From the NCBI RefSeq assembly GCF_900142655.1, contig NZ_FRBQ01000002.1, forward strand, positions 256,918 through 320,917: 64,000 nt of DNA, given 5' to 3'. Below, piece by piece: positions 63,755-64,000 of the stretch. The DNA is from Phytopseudomonas punonensis. Lineage in GTDB: Bacteria; Pseudomonadota; Gammaproteobacteria; Pseudomonadales; Pseudomonadaceae. The notes under the pieces were generated by a model. It was not told where the DNA came from and ran no database searches. It saw nothing but the letters and a program-made list of their open reading frames with translations. How positions within the stretch are numbered: the first letter of the stretch is position 1; each line of letters starts with the position of its first letter. Made by a program: the position numbers and the translations under genes.

Positions 63755-64000
63755 AATTAAGTCTCCCAGCTGTCTCGGTCCTATGCTTGTTGAGGCAGTA
63801 TTCTCTGATAAGTTATTAAACTCGAACTGCTCATTTCAGCTCAGGTGCATCTTGCTGCAAGACATACTCTGCAATCTGACCGAAGAACTGTCGAGTAAGA
63901 CTAAAGAAGGGGTTCAGTGATTGGTTAATTGGTATTAGATCTATACGGGCTAGACAATATAAGTCCATTTCATCGTTCATATGCCCATCATATAGATTTT
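63755..64000. other. End of window, nothing assigned
   Basis: An AT-rich 246-base stretch that holds the promoter of the 87-residue gene on the minus strand. A short plus frame at 63729-63920 overlaps that gene's start and is not supported. Confidence 0.4.

Noticed and set aside
1..64000. CRISPR array
   Set aside because: No regularly spaced repeat of 24-40 bases with unique spacers; the only tandem array is the iteron set, whose units have no spacers of that kind.
53600..64000. Second att site of the island
   Set aside because: No repeat of the tRNA-Thr 3' end (GGTTCGATTCCTATCTCC) was seen after the integrase, so the island boundary lies beyond the window.

Overview
The window is a Pseudomonas chromosome segment. 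The G+C-rich first 53 kb carries the gene order leuC-leuD-leuB-asd-usg-fimV-truA-trpF-accD-folC-dedD-cvpA-purF-metZ, which matches the P. aeruginosa PA3121-PA3107 neighbourhood as I remember it. Pseudomonas-type genes follow: NfxB/MexC/MexD homologues, an OprP-like porin, the PA3286-type ketoacyl synthase and a REP sequence. I cannot name the species.

Layout. (1) 1-15.8 kb: a housekeeping block on the + strand for leucine, aspartate-family, tryptophan, fatty-acid, folate, purine and methionine synthesis, plus the polar hub protein FimV and the pseudouridine synthase TruA. (2) 15.9-16.3 kb: tRNA-Val and two identical tRNA-Asp genes. (3) 16.6-29 kb: a glycerol-3-phosphate transporter behind a good Pho box, an AraC-type regulator, two c-di-GMP proteins, an azoreductase and a divergent nfxB / mexCD-like efflux locus without an outer-membrane channel gene. 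(4) 29-53.5 kb: tail-specific protease, oxidoreductases, a KAS III-like enzyme, phosphate-type porin, ABC exporter, cyclophilin, LysR regulator, RarD permease, DEAD-box helicase, an atypical subtilase, a sulfatase-fold envelope enzyme and a CvfB-like RNA-binding protein. A 190-bp MITE-like element with a REP palindrome inside it lies at about 46.1 kb.

(5) 53.5-64 kb: an integrated mobile element directly downstream of tRNA-Thr(CGT), with lower G+C, mostly unfamiliar proteins and translationally coupled gene pairs. It starts with a P4-type tyrosine integrase, then a hypothetical protein, an AlpA-like regulator and a TrfA-type replication initiator. Immediately after the initiator's stop codon come five 17-bp iterons at about 22-bp period, and then three TAATCA hexamers spaced one helical turn apart. 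This initiator / iterons / AT-rich hexamer layout is what a plasmid oriV looks like, so the island appears to carry its own replication origin. Beyond it are a second tyrosine recombinase in a small minus-strand operon, a 51-bp perfect-armed hairpin, an isolated pair of conjugation-type membrane genes and a cluster of unknown small proteins, including a lipoprotein made of two similar halves that each end in CxxC. The far end of the island is not in the window: I found no second copy of the tRNA-Thr 3' end.

Reading starts were moved inward from the longest possible reading frame wherever a ribosome-binding site, a signal peptide or alignment to remembered homologues favoured it. Domain and homologue statements come from recognition of sequence motifs, not from database searches.
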